From Paracoccaceae bacterium (GTDB taxonomy: Bacteria; Pseudomonadota; Alphaproteobacteria; Rhodobacterales; Rhodobacteraceae), in the NCBI GenBank assembly GCA_019911965.1, contig JAIOJF010000024.1, forward strand, positions 1 through 56,925: a stretch of DNA of 56,925 nucleotides. Direction: 5' to 3'. The notes under the pieces are model-generated. The model saw only the letters and a list, made by a program, of their open reading frames with translations. It made no database searches and was not told where the DNA came from. Positions 1 through 7,247 of the stretch are shown piece by piece. Each line of letters begins with the position of its first letter. Within the stretch, counting starts at the first letter, position 1. Position numbers and translations under genes: made by a program.

Positions 1-214
1 CCGCCTTGCCGGCGATAATTTCCGCCACCGCCACGCCTTCTTCCTCCGCCTTGTGCGCCAGCATCGGACCACGCACGGCATCGCAAACAGCATAAATATT
101 CGAAAATTTACCCACGCGGAAAGTATGTTCGTCGATCAGTACACGGCCGGCTTTATCAAGTTCCACACCTAAGTTTTCGAGTCCTAAGCCGACTGTAAAT
201 GGTCTTCGCCCCAC
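1..214 (-). pseudogene. lpdA: Dihydrolipoamide dehydrogenase fragment, cut at both ends
   Basis: Read on the minus strand from about 214 down to 1, one open frame gives the E3 signature GRRPFT, then [12 protein letters not shown], and finally [19 protein letters not shown]. This is the end of the NAD domain and the FAD-contacting segment of dihydrolipoamide dehydrogenase, the flavoprotein that reoxidises lipoamide in 2-oxoacid dehydrogenase complexes. The frame has no start codon: it simply begins where the neighbouring thioesterase frame loses its similarity, and it runs off the left edge. The usual Gly-Asp before the conserved VRGP segment reads Cys-Asp (YAVCDAV), which is odd for a working enzyme. 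Codons here are more AT-rich than in the genes to the right. It is a fragment, most likely brought in by a rearrangement or an assembly chimera. Confidence 0.75.
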
Positions 215-381
215 ACAGCACTGCGCACATGATTGGCGTTGATCTCCAGCCCCACGCAATAGTGCGTGTCGGCGTCAATATGCACATAAGCCGCCATGGA
301 ACAAAGCGTTTCAGCGAAGGCCACTGAAGCCCCACCATGAAGCATGCCGTAAAGCTGATGCACGCGGCCCGTGATCGGCAT
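212..381 (-). pseudogene. Hotdog-fold acyl-CoA thioesterase (PaaI/YdiI-like), N-terminal fragment
   Basis: The frame starts with ATG at 381 and reads MPITGRVHQLYGMLHGGAS, then VAFAETLCS and [16 protein letters not shown]. This is the N-terminal half of a PaaI/YdiI-type hotdog thioesterase: the HGG...E segment holds the catalytic acid and the GLEINANH stretch is highly typical. About 55-60 residues match; then the frame runs into unrelated sequence where the dehydrogenase fragment begins, and stops at 184. The C-terminal half is missing. No convincing ribosome binding site precedes the ATG, because the sequence upstream is already the Tm-1-like gene on the other strand. I read it as a truncated piece, not a working gene. 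Confidence 0.75.
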
Positions 382-1048
382 GACCAGTCTTGGCTCCTCC
401 TGTCTTTACTACATGAAAAGACTGCGCCAACCGCTTGAAGACCGGGGATTTGACGTGGCGGTGTTCCACGCCACCGGCATGGGCGGCATGGCTTTTGAAA
501 GCCTCGCGCGCGAAGGCTTCTTTGCCGCGGTGATGGATTTCGCGCTGCCGGAACTGGGCAATCTGATGGTCGGTTCGGTGGCCAATGGCGGGGCGGACCG
601 GCTGACGTCGGCTGGCAGGCGCGGCATTCCGCAGATCGTGGCGCCGGGCTGCACCGATCTGATCGATTTCGCCGCCTGGCAGGAGGTTCCGGCGCGCTTT
701 GCCGACCGCCCGTTCCATGCCCATAACCGGCTGATCGCCTCGGCCGGGCTGACCGGCGATGAACGCCGCGAACTGGTGCGCGATATCGCCGGGCGACTGG
801 AACAGGCCACCGCGCCGGTGACGGTGATCCTGCCCAATCGCGGCATCGAGGAATGGGACAAGGCGGGCGAGGCGGCGCATGATCCCGAAGGGCTGGCGGC
901 GATGCTGGACGAATTCCGCAAGGCGATCAAACCACCCGCCGAACTGGTCGAGATCAACGCCCATATCAACGATCAGGAATTCGCCGATACCGCGCTGGCG
1001 ATCCTGGATGGCTGGATCGCCAAAGGTATCGTGAAAACAAGCCTCTGA
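371..1048 (+). pseudogene. Tm-1-like ATP-binding protein (UPF0261), C-terminal half only
   Basis: From GTG 371 the product begins VIGMTSLGSSCLYYMKRL and continues with the family motif VFHATGMGGMAFESLA and a late VEINAHINDQEFA. These belong to the C-terminal domain of the Tm-1-like/UPF0261 family, whose full proteins are about 400 residues. Here only 225 residues exist, and the ATP-binding N-terminal half is absent. VIGMTSLGSS normally lies at the start of the second domain, so the GTG is an internal valine codon rather than a true start. The truncation coincides with the junction to the thioesterase fragment. The remaining codon use matches the genes to the right, so this is where the native chromosome segment resumes. 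It converges on the nucleotidyltransferase gene, 9 bases apart. Confidence 0.8.
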
Positions 1049-1057
1049 CGGTGGTTC

Positions 1058-1666
1058 CTAATCCCGCGTCCCAACCCAGGATTCCCAGTCTTCCGGGCTG
1101 TCGAGATCAATGCGCGCGCGTTGTCCGGGCAGGGCGACAAGGCGGGTCCTGTCGCGGTGGCGTTGCAGAAGGTCGCGGGCACCGGCATCGCCCTTGAGGG
1201 CGGCCAGCGCCGGGATGTGATCACGCCCGAACAGGACCGGGTTGCCGGGGCTGCCGTCTGGCATCGCCGCGCGACAGATCGCGCCCGGATCATCCGCCGG
1301 GAAGGCCGCGACAAGCACATCCAGATCACAGGCGCGGATATCCGGCATGTCGGCCAGCGCCAGCAACACGCCCGTACAATCGGGCGGGCAGGCGGCCAGC
1401 CCGGCACGGATCGAGGCGGACAGGCCGTCCTGCCATTGCAGGCTGATCACCGGCGTAACCGCAAGGCCCGTCAGGCAGGCCAGCCGCGCCGCATCATCCG
1501 GGCGCAGCACCACCAGCACGGGCTCCGCCTTGCTGTCGCAGGCGGCACGCGCACTTCGACGCAGAAGGGCCTCGCCGTCGATCTGTTGCAACAGCTTGTC
1601 CGCGCCGCGCATCCGCGTCGAACCACCCGCCGCCAGCAGGATCAGGCATATCCCGGTTTTCGCCAT
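1058..1666 (-). CDS. MocA-like molybdenum cofactor nucleotidyltransferase
   Basis: A 202-residue protein with the N-terminal signature LILLAAGGSTRMRGADKLL (the LAAGxSxRMG nucleotide-binding loop) and, near residue 105, LALADMPDI, the metal-binding Asp motif of MobA/MocA/IspD-type transferases. Family members of this size transfer CMP or GMP to molybdopterin in the cytoplasm (MocA makes molybdopterin cytosine dinucleotide). The ATG at 1666 has no visible Shine-Dalgarno sequence. It is divergent from the aldehyde:ferredoxin oxidoreductase gene, itself a pterin-cofactor enzyme. That supports a cofactor role, but the AOR family is known to use a bis-pterin cofactor without a nucleotide, so the partner enzyme may be elsewhere. 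A different nucleotide-sugar substrate cannot be excluded. Confidence 0.8.
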   Translation of the reverse strand: MAKTGICLILLAAGGSTRMRGADKLLQQIDGEALLRRSARAACDSKAEPVLVVLRPDDAARLACLTGLAVTPVISLQWQDGLSASIRAGLAACPPDCTGVLLALADMPDIRACDLDVLVAAFPADDPGAICRAAMPDGSPGNPVLFGRDHIPALAALKGDAGARDLLQRHRDRTRLVALPGQRARIDLDSPEDWESWVGTRD

Positions 1667-1767
1667 TTTTGTTTCTATACAAACAACTTTTCATTTGAGC
1701 CTTGCCGGCTTCTCGCCTAGCCTCGCAGCAAGCCGTCTTGCGGGCAAGATCAAACAGGGGGCTGGCC
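1667..1767. promoter_or_regulatory. Divergent control region of the mocA-like and aor genes, with inverted repeat
   Basis: This 101-base AT-richer gap separates two divergent genes. It holds a perfect inverted repeat, TTGTTT-CTATAC-AAACAA, at 1669-1686, only 2 bases from the nucleotidyltransferase start codon. The spacer contains TATAC, a possible -10 element in either direction. An AGGGG ribosome site at 1756-1760 serves the aor start. A repressor or activator binding the dyad could control both genes; no regulator gene lies next to it. Confidence 0.4.
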
Positions 1768-3501
1768 ATGCGCAGCTTTATCGACATCGACCTGAACAGC
1801 CGGAAGATCGACCGGCGCGTACTGCAAGGGCGCGAAATCGCCGAATGCGGCCGCTACCTGATCGCCAGAACGCTGGTGGCGGACGGTATTGCCGGCAAGG
1901 ATGCGCTGGGGCCGGACAATCCGCTGATCTTTTCCGCCGGGCCGTTCGCCGGCACCAATTTCTCGAACGCCAACCGCTTGTCGGTGGGCTGCAAATCGCC
2001 GCTGACCGGCGGCATCAAGGAGGCCAATTCCGGCGGCACCTTCGCCTTCGCGATGGGCCAGCTGGAGATTTCCGGCATCACCTTCCACGGCCAGAGCGAC
2101 GAATGGGTGGTGATCCATATCCCGCTGGAGGGCGAGATAACCTTTCACGATGCCAGCCCCTATCTGGGCCTTGGCGTGTTCGATACCGCGAAAAAGCTGC
2201 ACGAAAAATTCGGCGACAAGGTCAGCCTCGGCATCTGCGGGCCGGTCGGCGAATATCAGGGCAATCTGGCCGGTATCGCGTTTTCCGATACCGATAACCG
2301 CCCGACCCGGCTGGCCGCGCGCGGTGGCGTGGGCGCGGTGATGGGATCGAAAAAGATCAAGGCGGTGGTGATCGACAAGAACAAGATGCCCGCCGTGCAT
2401 GACCGCAAGAAATACATGGGCGCGGTCAAGGCCTACAACAAGCTGCTGGGCGAAAGCCCGGCGGTGCAGAACATGCTGAAACTGGGCACCGCGATGGTCA
2501 GCGATCTGACCAATACGCTGGGCGGCCTGCCGACCGACAATTTCTCGTCCGGGCAGTCGACGCCGAAGGATGGCGGGCCGCACAGGATGGGTGGCGACTA
2601 TATCCATGATCTGAACGTGTCGCGCGGTGGCGAGCCAAGCCATGCCTGCATGCCGGGCTGCATGATCAAATGCTCCAATGTCTATGTCGGTGCCGACGGG
2701 CGCGAGGTGGTCTCGCCGCTGGAATATGAAACAATCAGCCTTCTGGGCACCAATTGCGGGCTGCGCGACCCCGACGAAGTGGCGCTGATGAACGAGATCG
2801 CCAATGATCTGGGCGTCGACACGATCGAGCTTGGCGGCACGATCGGGGTGCTGATGGAGGCCGGGCAGGGCGCGTTCGGCGATATGGATTTCATGACCCG
2901 GGTGCTGAAGGACATCGCGCAAGGCACGGAAAAGGGGCAGCTTTATGCGGCCGGCACGGCGGCGGTGGGCGAGCATTTCGGCGTCAGGCGTGTGCCGGTG
3001 ATCAAGCGGCAGACGATATCCGCCTATGATCCAAGGATCATCGAGGTGACAGCGGTGTCGATGATGGTCACCGCGCAGGGTGCCGATCACACCACCGGCA
3101 ATGCGCCATCCTTCGCCAGTTTCGACAAGTCGGTGAAGGAAGTGGCGGCGGAAAGCTACCGGATGCAGGTCAATTCCGCGCTGGCCGACAGTTTCGGGCT
3201 CTGCGTGTTCGGGCGCTCCGTCACCGATGCCAACCGGCTCCTGCTGGCGGATGCGATCAATGACGCCTTCGATGCCGGGATTGATGCCGACTGGCTGATC
3301 GACATCGCGCGCGAGACATTGCGGCTGGAGGTTGCATTCAACGAGGCCGCCGGGTTCACCGAGGCCCAGGATGAATTGCCCGCCTTCTTCATGGACGAGC
3401 CATTGCCGCCGACCGGGCGCACCGCAAGGATGCTGGCAGCGGAGGTGAACGCGCATATGCGTGCCTTCCGCGCCGATCCTGACTGGATTGCAACGGCGTG
3501 A
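1768..3501 (+). CDS. aor: Aldehyde:ferredoxin oxidoreductase (tungsten/molybdenum AOR family)
   Basis: 577 residues, close to the 600-620 usual for the family. AOR oxidises aldehydes to carboxylates (or runs in reverse), passing electrons to ferredoxin through one [4Fe-4S] cluster next to a bis-pterin W or Mo cofactor. The N-terminal AFOR_N domain is visible (SAGPFAGT, SVGCKSPLTGGIKEANSGG), as are the pterin motif DLGVDTIELGG near residue 355 and the late cluster ligand in DSFGLCVFG (Cys479). The three other ligands are C294, C298 and C302, a CX3CX3C spacing instead of the CX2CX3C I expect. I chose ATG 1768 because the AGGGG site and the family-like start (IDIDLNSRKI) fit; an upstream extension to 1702 is unlikely. 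The stop overlaps the next gene. No ferredoxin gene is adjacent. Confidence 0.9.
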   Translation: MRSFIDIDLNSRKIDRRVLQGREIAECGRYLIARTLVADGIAGKDALGPDNPLIFSAGPFAGTNFSNANRLSVGCKSPLTGGIKEANSGGTFAFAMGQLEISGITFHGQSDEWVVIHIPLEGEITFHDASPYLGLGVFDTAKKLHEKFGDKVSLGICGPVGEYQGNLAGIAFSDTDNRPTRLAARGGVGAVMGSKKIKAVVIDKNKMPAVHDRKKYMGAVKAYNKLLGESPAVQNMLKLGTAMVSDLTNTLGGLPTDNFSSGQSTPKDGGPHRMGGDYIHDLNVSRGGEPSHACMPGCMIKCSNVYVGADGREVVSPLEYETISLLGTNCGLRDPDEVALMNEIANDLGVDTIELGGTIGVLMEAGQGAFGDMDFMTRVLKDIAQGTEKGQLYAAGTAAVGEHFGVRRVPVIKRQTISAYDPRIIEVTAVSMMVTAQGADHTTGNAPSFASFDKSVKEVAAESYRMQVNSALADSFGLCVFGRSVTDANRLLLADAINDAFDAGIDADWLIDIARETLRLEVAFNEAAGFTEAQDELPAFFMDEPLPPTGRTARMLAAEVNAHMRAFRADPDWIATA

Positions 3502-3965
3502 CGCCCCCGCATTCGCCCGGCAAATCCGCGTTGCGCTGGCTGGATATCCCGCCGGTCTGGCTGCTGGCCTTCATCCTGGCGGCCTGGGCCTTGCCGCGCG
3601 GCGGCCTTGCCGGTGCCTGGGTCGCGCCGTTCGGCTGGGTGCTGGTCGCGCAAGGCGTTGTGCTGATGGCCTGGGCGGCATGGCTGTTTCCGCGCCACCG
3701 CACCAGCGTGGTGCCGCATCGCAAGCCGGACAATATCATCACCTCCGGCCCTTACCGGTTCAGCCGCAATCCGATCTATCTGGCGGATGCGCTGTTGCTG
3801 GCGGGCGCGGCTTTGGTGATGCACAGCCTGATCGGGCTGTTGCTGGTGCCGGTCTTCATGGTGGTCATCACCCGGCGCTTCATTCTGGGCGAGGAAGCCC
3901 GGCTGAGCGCCGCCTTTCCCGACGAGGCGGCGGCGTTTTTCATGCGCACGCGGCGCTGGCTCTGA
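3498..3965 (+). CDS. Isoprenylcysteine methyltransferase-like membrane protein (ICMT/PEMT family)
   Basis: 155 residues with three or four hydrophobic segments. The C-terminal signature runs VVPHRKPDNIITSGPYRFSR followed by NPIYLAD, then a late EEARLSAAFPDE. This pattern defines the bacterial isoprenylcysteine carboxyl methyltransferase/phospholipid methyltransferase fold, which uses S-adenosylmethionine at the membrane. The true substrate in bacteria is usually unknown. The GTG start overlaps the aor stop (GTGA), so the two are translationally coupled and probably co-regulated. A direct biochemical link to aldehyde oxidation is not obvious. The gene ends 216 bases before pntA. Confidence 0.8.
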   Translation: MTPPHSPGKSALRWLDIPPVWLLAFILAAWALPRGGLAGAWVAPFGWVLVAQGVVLMAWAAWLFPRHRTSVVPHRKPDNIITSGPYRFSRNPIYLADALLLAGAALVMHSLIGLLLVPVFMVVITRRFILGEEARLSAAFPDEAAAFFMRTRRWL

Positions 3966-4138
3966 CACCCAGGCCATTGCGACCTGACGTTGCAGGGCGA
4001 AAACCGGCCGCGGAGATTGCAACATTTCCGGAATACCGCTAAGTGCCTAGCCTGACAGGCAGGCGCACGGGGGCAGATTTGCCCTTGTTTCGTCTGGCGC
4101 AGTCGCAAGAAGGACTGGCGCGGGCTGATCCGCGCCGA

Positions 4139-4159
4139 GGCCCGCCTGTGCGGCGGGCC
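4139..4159 (+). promoter_or_regulatory. Perfect hairpin in the pntA leader
   Basis: GGCCCGCC (4139-4146) and GGCGGGCC (4152-4159) form an 8-bp GC-only stem with a 5-base loop, ending 7 bases before the pntA ribosome site ACAAGGGG. No T-run follows, so it may be an mRNA-stabilising or attenuating structure rather than a terminator for the upstream unit. The rest of the 3966-4181 gap shows no gene. Confidence 0.45.
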
Positions 4160-4181
4160 CCCGTGGACAAGGGGATTGACG

Positions 4182-5750
4182 TTGAAAATCGGGACACCGA
4201 AAGAAGTTGCAGCAGGTGAAAACCGGGTGGCGATGACGCCGAACTCGGCCCTGCAATTGCAAAAACTGGGCCATGAATGCCTGATCGAAGCCGGTGCGGG
4301 CGTTGCCGCGCGCTATTCGGATGCGGATTACGAAAAAGCCGGGGTCAAGGTGGTGAAAACCGCCGCCGCACTTTGGAAGGAGGCCGATATCATCGCCAAG
4401 GTCCGCATCCCGACCGAGGCCGAGATGAAGCGGCTGACCAAGGACAAGACCCTGATTTCGTTTTTCAATCCCGCCGGGAATGACGAAGGCATGGAGGCCG
4501 CAAAGGCCAAGGGCACCAATGTCATCGCGATGGAGATGGTGCCGCGTATCAGCCGCGCACAGAAGATGGACGCGCTGTCGTCGATGGCCAATATCGCCGG
4601 GTATCGGGCGGTGATCGAGGCGGGCAACAATTTCGGACGCTTCTTCACCGGCCAGATTACCGCTGCGGGCAAGGTGCCGCCGGCCAAGGTGCTGATCGTC
4701 GGTGCCGGTGTCGCCGGACTGGCCGCGATCGGTGCCGCCACCTCGCTGGGTGCGCAGGTCTATGCCTTCGACGTGCGCCCCGAAGTGGCCGAACAGATCG
4801 AATCGATGGGGGCCGAGTTCGTCTATCTCGACTTCACCGACGAGACCCAGGACGGCGCCGCCACCGGTGGTTACGCTGCGCCATCAAGCCCGGAATTCCG
4901 CGAGGCGCAACTGGCGAAGTTCCGCGAACTGGCACCCGACATGGATATCGTCATCTGCACCGCGCTGATCCCCGGACGCGATGCGCCCAAGCTGTGGCTG
5001 GAAGACATGGTGGCGATGCAAAAGCCCGGCTCGGTGGTGGTTGACCTTGCTGCAGAACGCGGCGGCAATTGCGATCTGACGGTGATGGACGAGAAGATCG
5101 AAAGCAAGAACGGCGTCACCATCATCGGCTATACCGATTTCCCCAGCCGCATGGCGACCCAGGCATCCGAGCTTTACGCCACCAATATCCGCCACATGCT
5201 GAGCGATCTGACCCCGGCCAAGGACGGCAAGATCGAGCATGACATGGAAGATGACGTGATCCGGGGGGCCACCGTGGCCTTTGACGGCGCGATCACCTTC
5301 CCGCCACCACCGCCCAAGGTGAAGGCGATTGCCGCGGCAAAACCGAAAGCCCCGGAAAAGACCCCGGCCGAGAAAGCCGCCGCCGAGGCCGCCGCCGCCC
5401 GCAAGGCCGGCCGCCAGCAGGTGACATTGCTGGTGCTGGGCGGCCTGCTGATGGCGCTGATCGGCATGTATGCGCCGGCCAGTTTCATGCAGCATTTCAT
5501 CGTCTTCGCGCTGGCGGTCTTTGTCGGCTTCCAGGTGATCTGGGGTGTCGCGCATGCGCTGCACACGCCCTTGATGGCGGTGACCAACGCAATCTCGGGG
5601 ATCATCATCCTGGGCGCGTTGCTGCAGCTTGGCTCGGGCAACTGGGTGGTCACGCTGCTGGCCGGTATCTCGGTGCTGATCGCCACCATCAACGTCGTCG
5701 GCGGCTTCATGGTGACGCGCCGGATGCTCCAGATGTTCCAGAAATCCTGA
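4182..5750 (+). CDS. pntA: NAD(P) transhydrogenase subunit alpha
   Basis: PntA carries the NAD(H)-binding domain I and part of the membrane domain of the proton-translocating transhydrogenase, which makes NADPH from NADH using the proton gradient. The start reads MKIGTPKE followed by GENRVAMTP, typical of the AlaDH/PNT N-terminus. The Rossmann motif [13 protein letters not shown] lies near residue 175. After an Ala/Lys/Pro-rich linker (residues ~370-405) there are about four membrane helices, so both parts are fused as in E. coli; many alphaproteobacteria split them into pntAA and pntAB. TTG 4182 is the better start (MKIG..., 7 bases after AAGGGG); a TTG at 4176 would add two residues. pntB follows 15 bases later with its own GGAG site. 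Confidence 0.96.
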   Translation: MKIGTPKEVAAGENRVAMTPNSALQLQKLGHECLIEAGAGVAARYSDADYEKAGVKVVKTAAALWKEADIIAKVRIPTEAEMKRLTKDKTLISFFNPAGNDEGMEAAKAKGTNVIAMEMVPRISRAQKMDALSSMANIAGYRAVIEAGNNFGRFFTGQITAAGKVPPAKVLIVGAGVAGLAAIGAATSLGAQVYAFDVRPEVAEQIESMGAEFVYLDFTDETQDGAATGGYAAPSSPEFREAQLAKFRELAPDMDIVICTALIPGRDAPKLWLEDMVAMQKPGSVVVDLAAERGGNCDLTVMDEKIESKNGVTIIGYTDFPSRMATQASELYATNIRHMLSDLTPAKDGKIEHDMEDDVIRGATVAFDGAITFPPPPPKVKAIAAAKPKAPEKTPAEKAAAEAAAARKAGRQQVTLLVLGGLLMALIGMYAPASFMQHFIVFALAVFVGFQVIWGVAHALHTPLMAVTNAISGIIILGALLQLGSGNWVVTLLAGISVLIATINVVGGFMVTRRMLQMFQKS

Positions 5751-5765
5751 TAGGCGGAGAAAATC

Positions 5766-7157
5766 ATGAACGCTTCTGACCTGCTGACAGCAGAGCTTCA
5801 AACCGCCGCCTATATCGCGGCAACGGTCCTGTTCATCCTGTCGCTTGGCGGCCTGAAGGACCAGGAAAGCGCCAAGCGGGGTGTCTGGTTCGGCATCATC
5901 GGCATGGCGATTGCCGTGTTCGCCACGATCTTCGGCCCCGGTGTCGCCATCGGCGCGGTGCTGATCATCACCATCGCCATCGGGGCCGTGATCGGCGCGA
6001 TGGTGGCGATGCGGGTGGAAATGACCGGCATGCCGCAGCTTGTGGCGGCCTTGCATTCCTTCGTCGGGCTTGCGGCTGTGTTCATCGGCCTCAATTCCGA
6101 CCTGACGGCGCATCATTTCCCGACCCATGCCGAAGAGGTGATCCACGAGGTCGAGATTTTCCTTGGCGTGTTCATCGGGGCCATCACCTTCACCGGCTCG
6201 ATCATCGCCTATGGCAAGCTGGCGGGGCGGATCGGCGGACAGGCGATGATCCTGCCCGGGCGGCATGTCTGGAATATCGTGATGGTGGCGGCCTCGCTGG
6301 TGCTGCTGGCGATGTATATGCAGGGTGCCGGATCGTGGACGCTGTACCTGATGACGCTGATCGCCTTCGTGATCGGTGCACATCTGGTGATGGCCATCGG
6401 TGGCGCGGACATGCCCGTCGTGGTGTCGATGCTGAACAGCTATTCCGGCTGGGCGGCGGCGGCGACAGGGTTCCTGTTGGGCAATGACCTTCTGATCGTG
6501 ACCGGTGCACTGGTCGGCTCCAGCGGTGCGATCCTGTCCTACATCATGTGCAAGGCGATGAACCGGCATTTCCTCAGCGTCATTCTGGGCGGGTTCGGCA
6601 ATACCACCGGCCCGGCAATGGATATCGAGGGCGAACAGATCGCGATTGATGCCGATGGCGTGGCGGCGGCGCTGGATGACGCGGATTCGATCATCATCGT
6701 GCCGGGCTACGGCATGGCGGTGGCCCAGGCGCAGCAATCGGTGAGCGAGCTGACCCGCCGGCTGCGTGCCAAGGGCAAGACCGTCCGGTTCGGCATTCAC
6801 CCGGTGGCCGGGCGTCTGCCGGGGCATATGAACGTGCTGCTGGCCGAGGCCAAGGTTCCCTACGATATCGTGCTGGAGATGGACGAGATCAACGACGATT
6901 TCCCGTCCACCGACGTGGCGATCATCATCGGGTCCAACGACATCGTGAACCCCGCCGCGCAGGAAGACCCCAATTCCCCCATCGCCGGCATGCCGGTGCT
7001 GGAAGTGTGGAAAGCCAAGCAGGTCTTCGTGTCCAAGCGCGGGCAGGGCACCGGCTATTCGGGGATCGAGAACCCGCTGTTCTTCAAGGAGAATACGCGC
7101 ATGTTCTACGGCGATGCCAAGAAGTCGCTGGACGATCTGCTGACCCGCATCACCTGA
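5766..7157 (+). CDS. pntB: NAD(P) transhydrogenase subunit beta
   Basis: 463 residues, the normal PntB length. The first ~270 residues form 8-9 membrane helices of the proton channel domain (dII), including [18 protein letters not shown] and HSFVGLAAV. The C-terminal ~180 residues are the NADP(H)-binding domain III, with [32 protein letters not shown] and [12 protein letters not shown]. It assembles with PntA in the inner membrane to couple hydride transfer from NADH to NADP+ with proton entry. The ribosome site GGCGGAG precedes ATG 5766. The operon ends here at a strong terminator 22 bases after the stop codon. Confidence 0.97.
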   Translation: MNASDLLTAELQTAAYIAATVLFILSLGGLKDQESAKRGVWFGIIGMAIAVFATIFGPGVAIGAVLIITIAIGAVIGAMVAMRVEMTGMPQLVAALHSFVGLAAVFIGLNSDLTAHHFPTHAEEVIHEVEIFLGVFIGAITFTGSIIAYGKLAGRIGGQAMILPGRHVWNIVMVAASLVLLAMYMQGAGSWTLYLMTLIAFVIGAHLVMAIGGADMPVVVSMLNSYSGWAAAATGFLLGNDLLIVTGALVGSSGAILSYIMCKAMNRHFLSVILGGFGNTTGPAMDIEGEQIAIDADGVAAALDDADSIIIVPGYGMAVAQAQQSVSELTRRLRAKGKTVRFGIHPVAGRLPGHMNVLLAEAKVPYDIVLEMDEINDDFPSTDVAIIIGSNDIVNPAAQEDPNSPIAGMPVLEVWKAKQVFVSKRGQGTGYSGIENPLFFKENTRMFYGDAKKSLDDLLTRIT

Positions 7158-7179
7158 ACCGGCCACAAGGTCCGAAATG

Positions 7180-7213
7180 AAAAAAGCCCCGGTCGACTGG
7201 CCGGGGCTTTTTT
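7180..7213 (+). terminator. Rho-independent terminator of pntAB, probably bidirectional
   Basis: Stem GCCCCGG (7186-7192) pairs with CCGGGGC (7201-7207) around an 8-base loop. It is flanked by A6 on the left and T6 on the right, so it can act for pntAB on the plus strand and for the convergent pseudoprotease gene on the minus strand. Confidence 0.93.
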
Positions 7214-7247
7214 GTTGCGCGGTTGGATCACCTGACGGCGCGCGCGA

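Noticed and set aside
1-385. Insertion sequence ends at the left junctions
   Set aside because: No inverted terminal repeats, target duplications or transposase residues are visible at either junction.
4884-7166. Long open frame of 760 codons opposite pntA/pntB
   Set aside because: Product is His/Asp/Arg/Gln-rich with no family similarity, exactly antisense to well-identified genes; typical shadow in GC-rich DNA.
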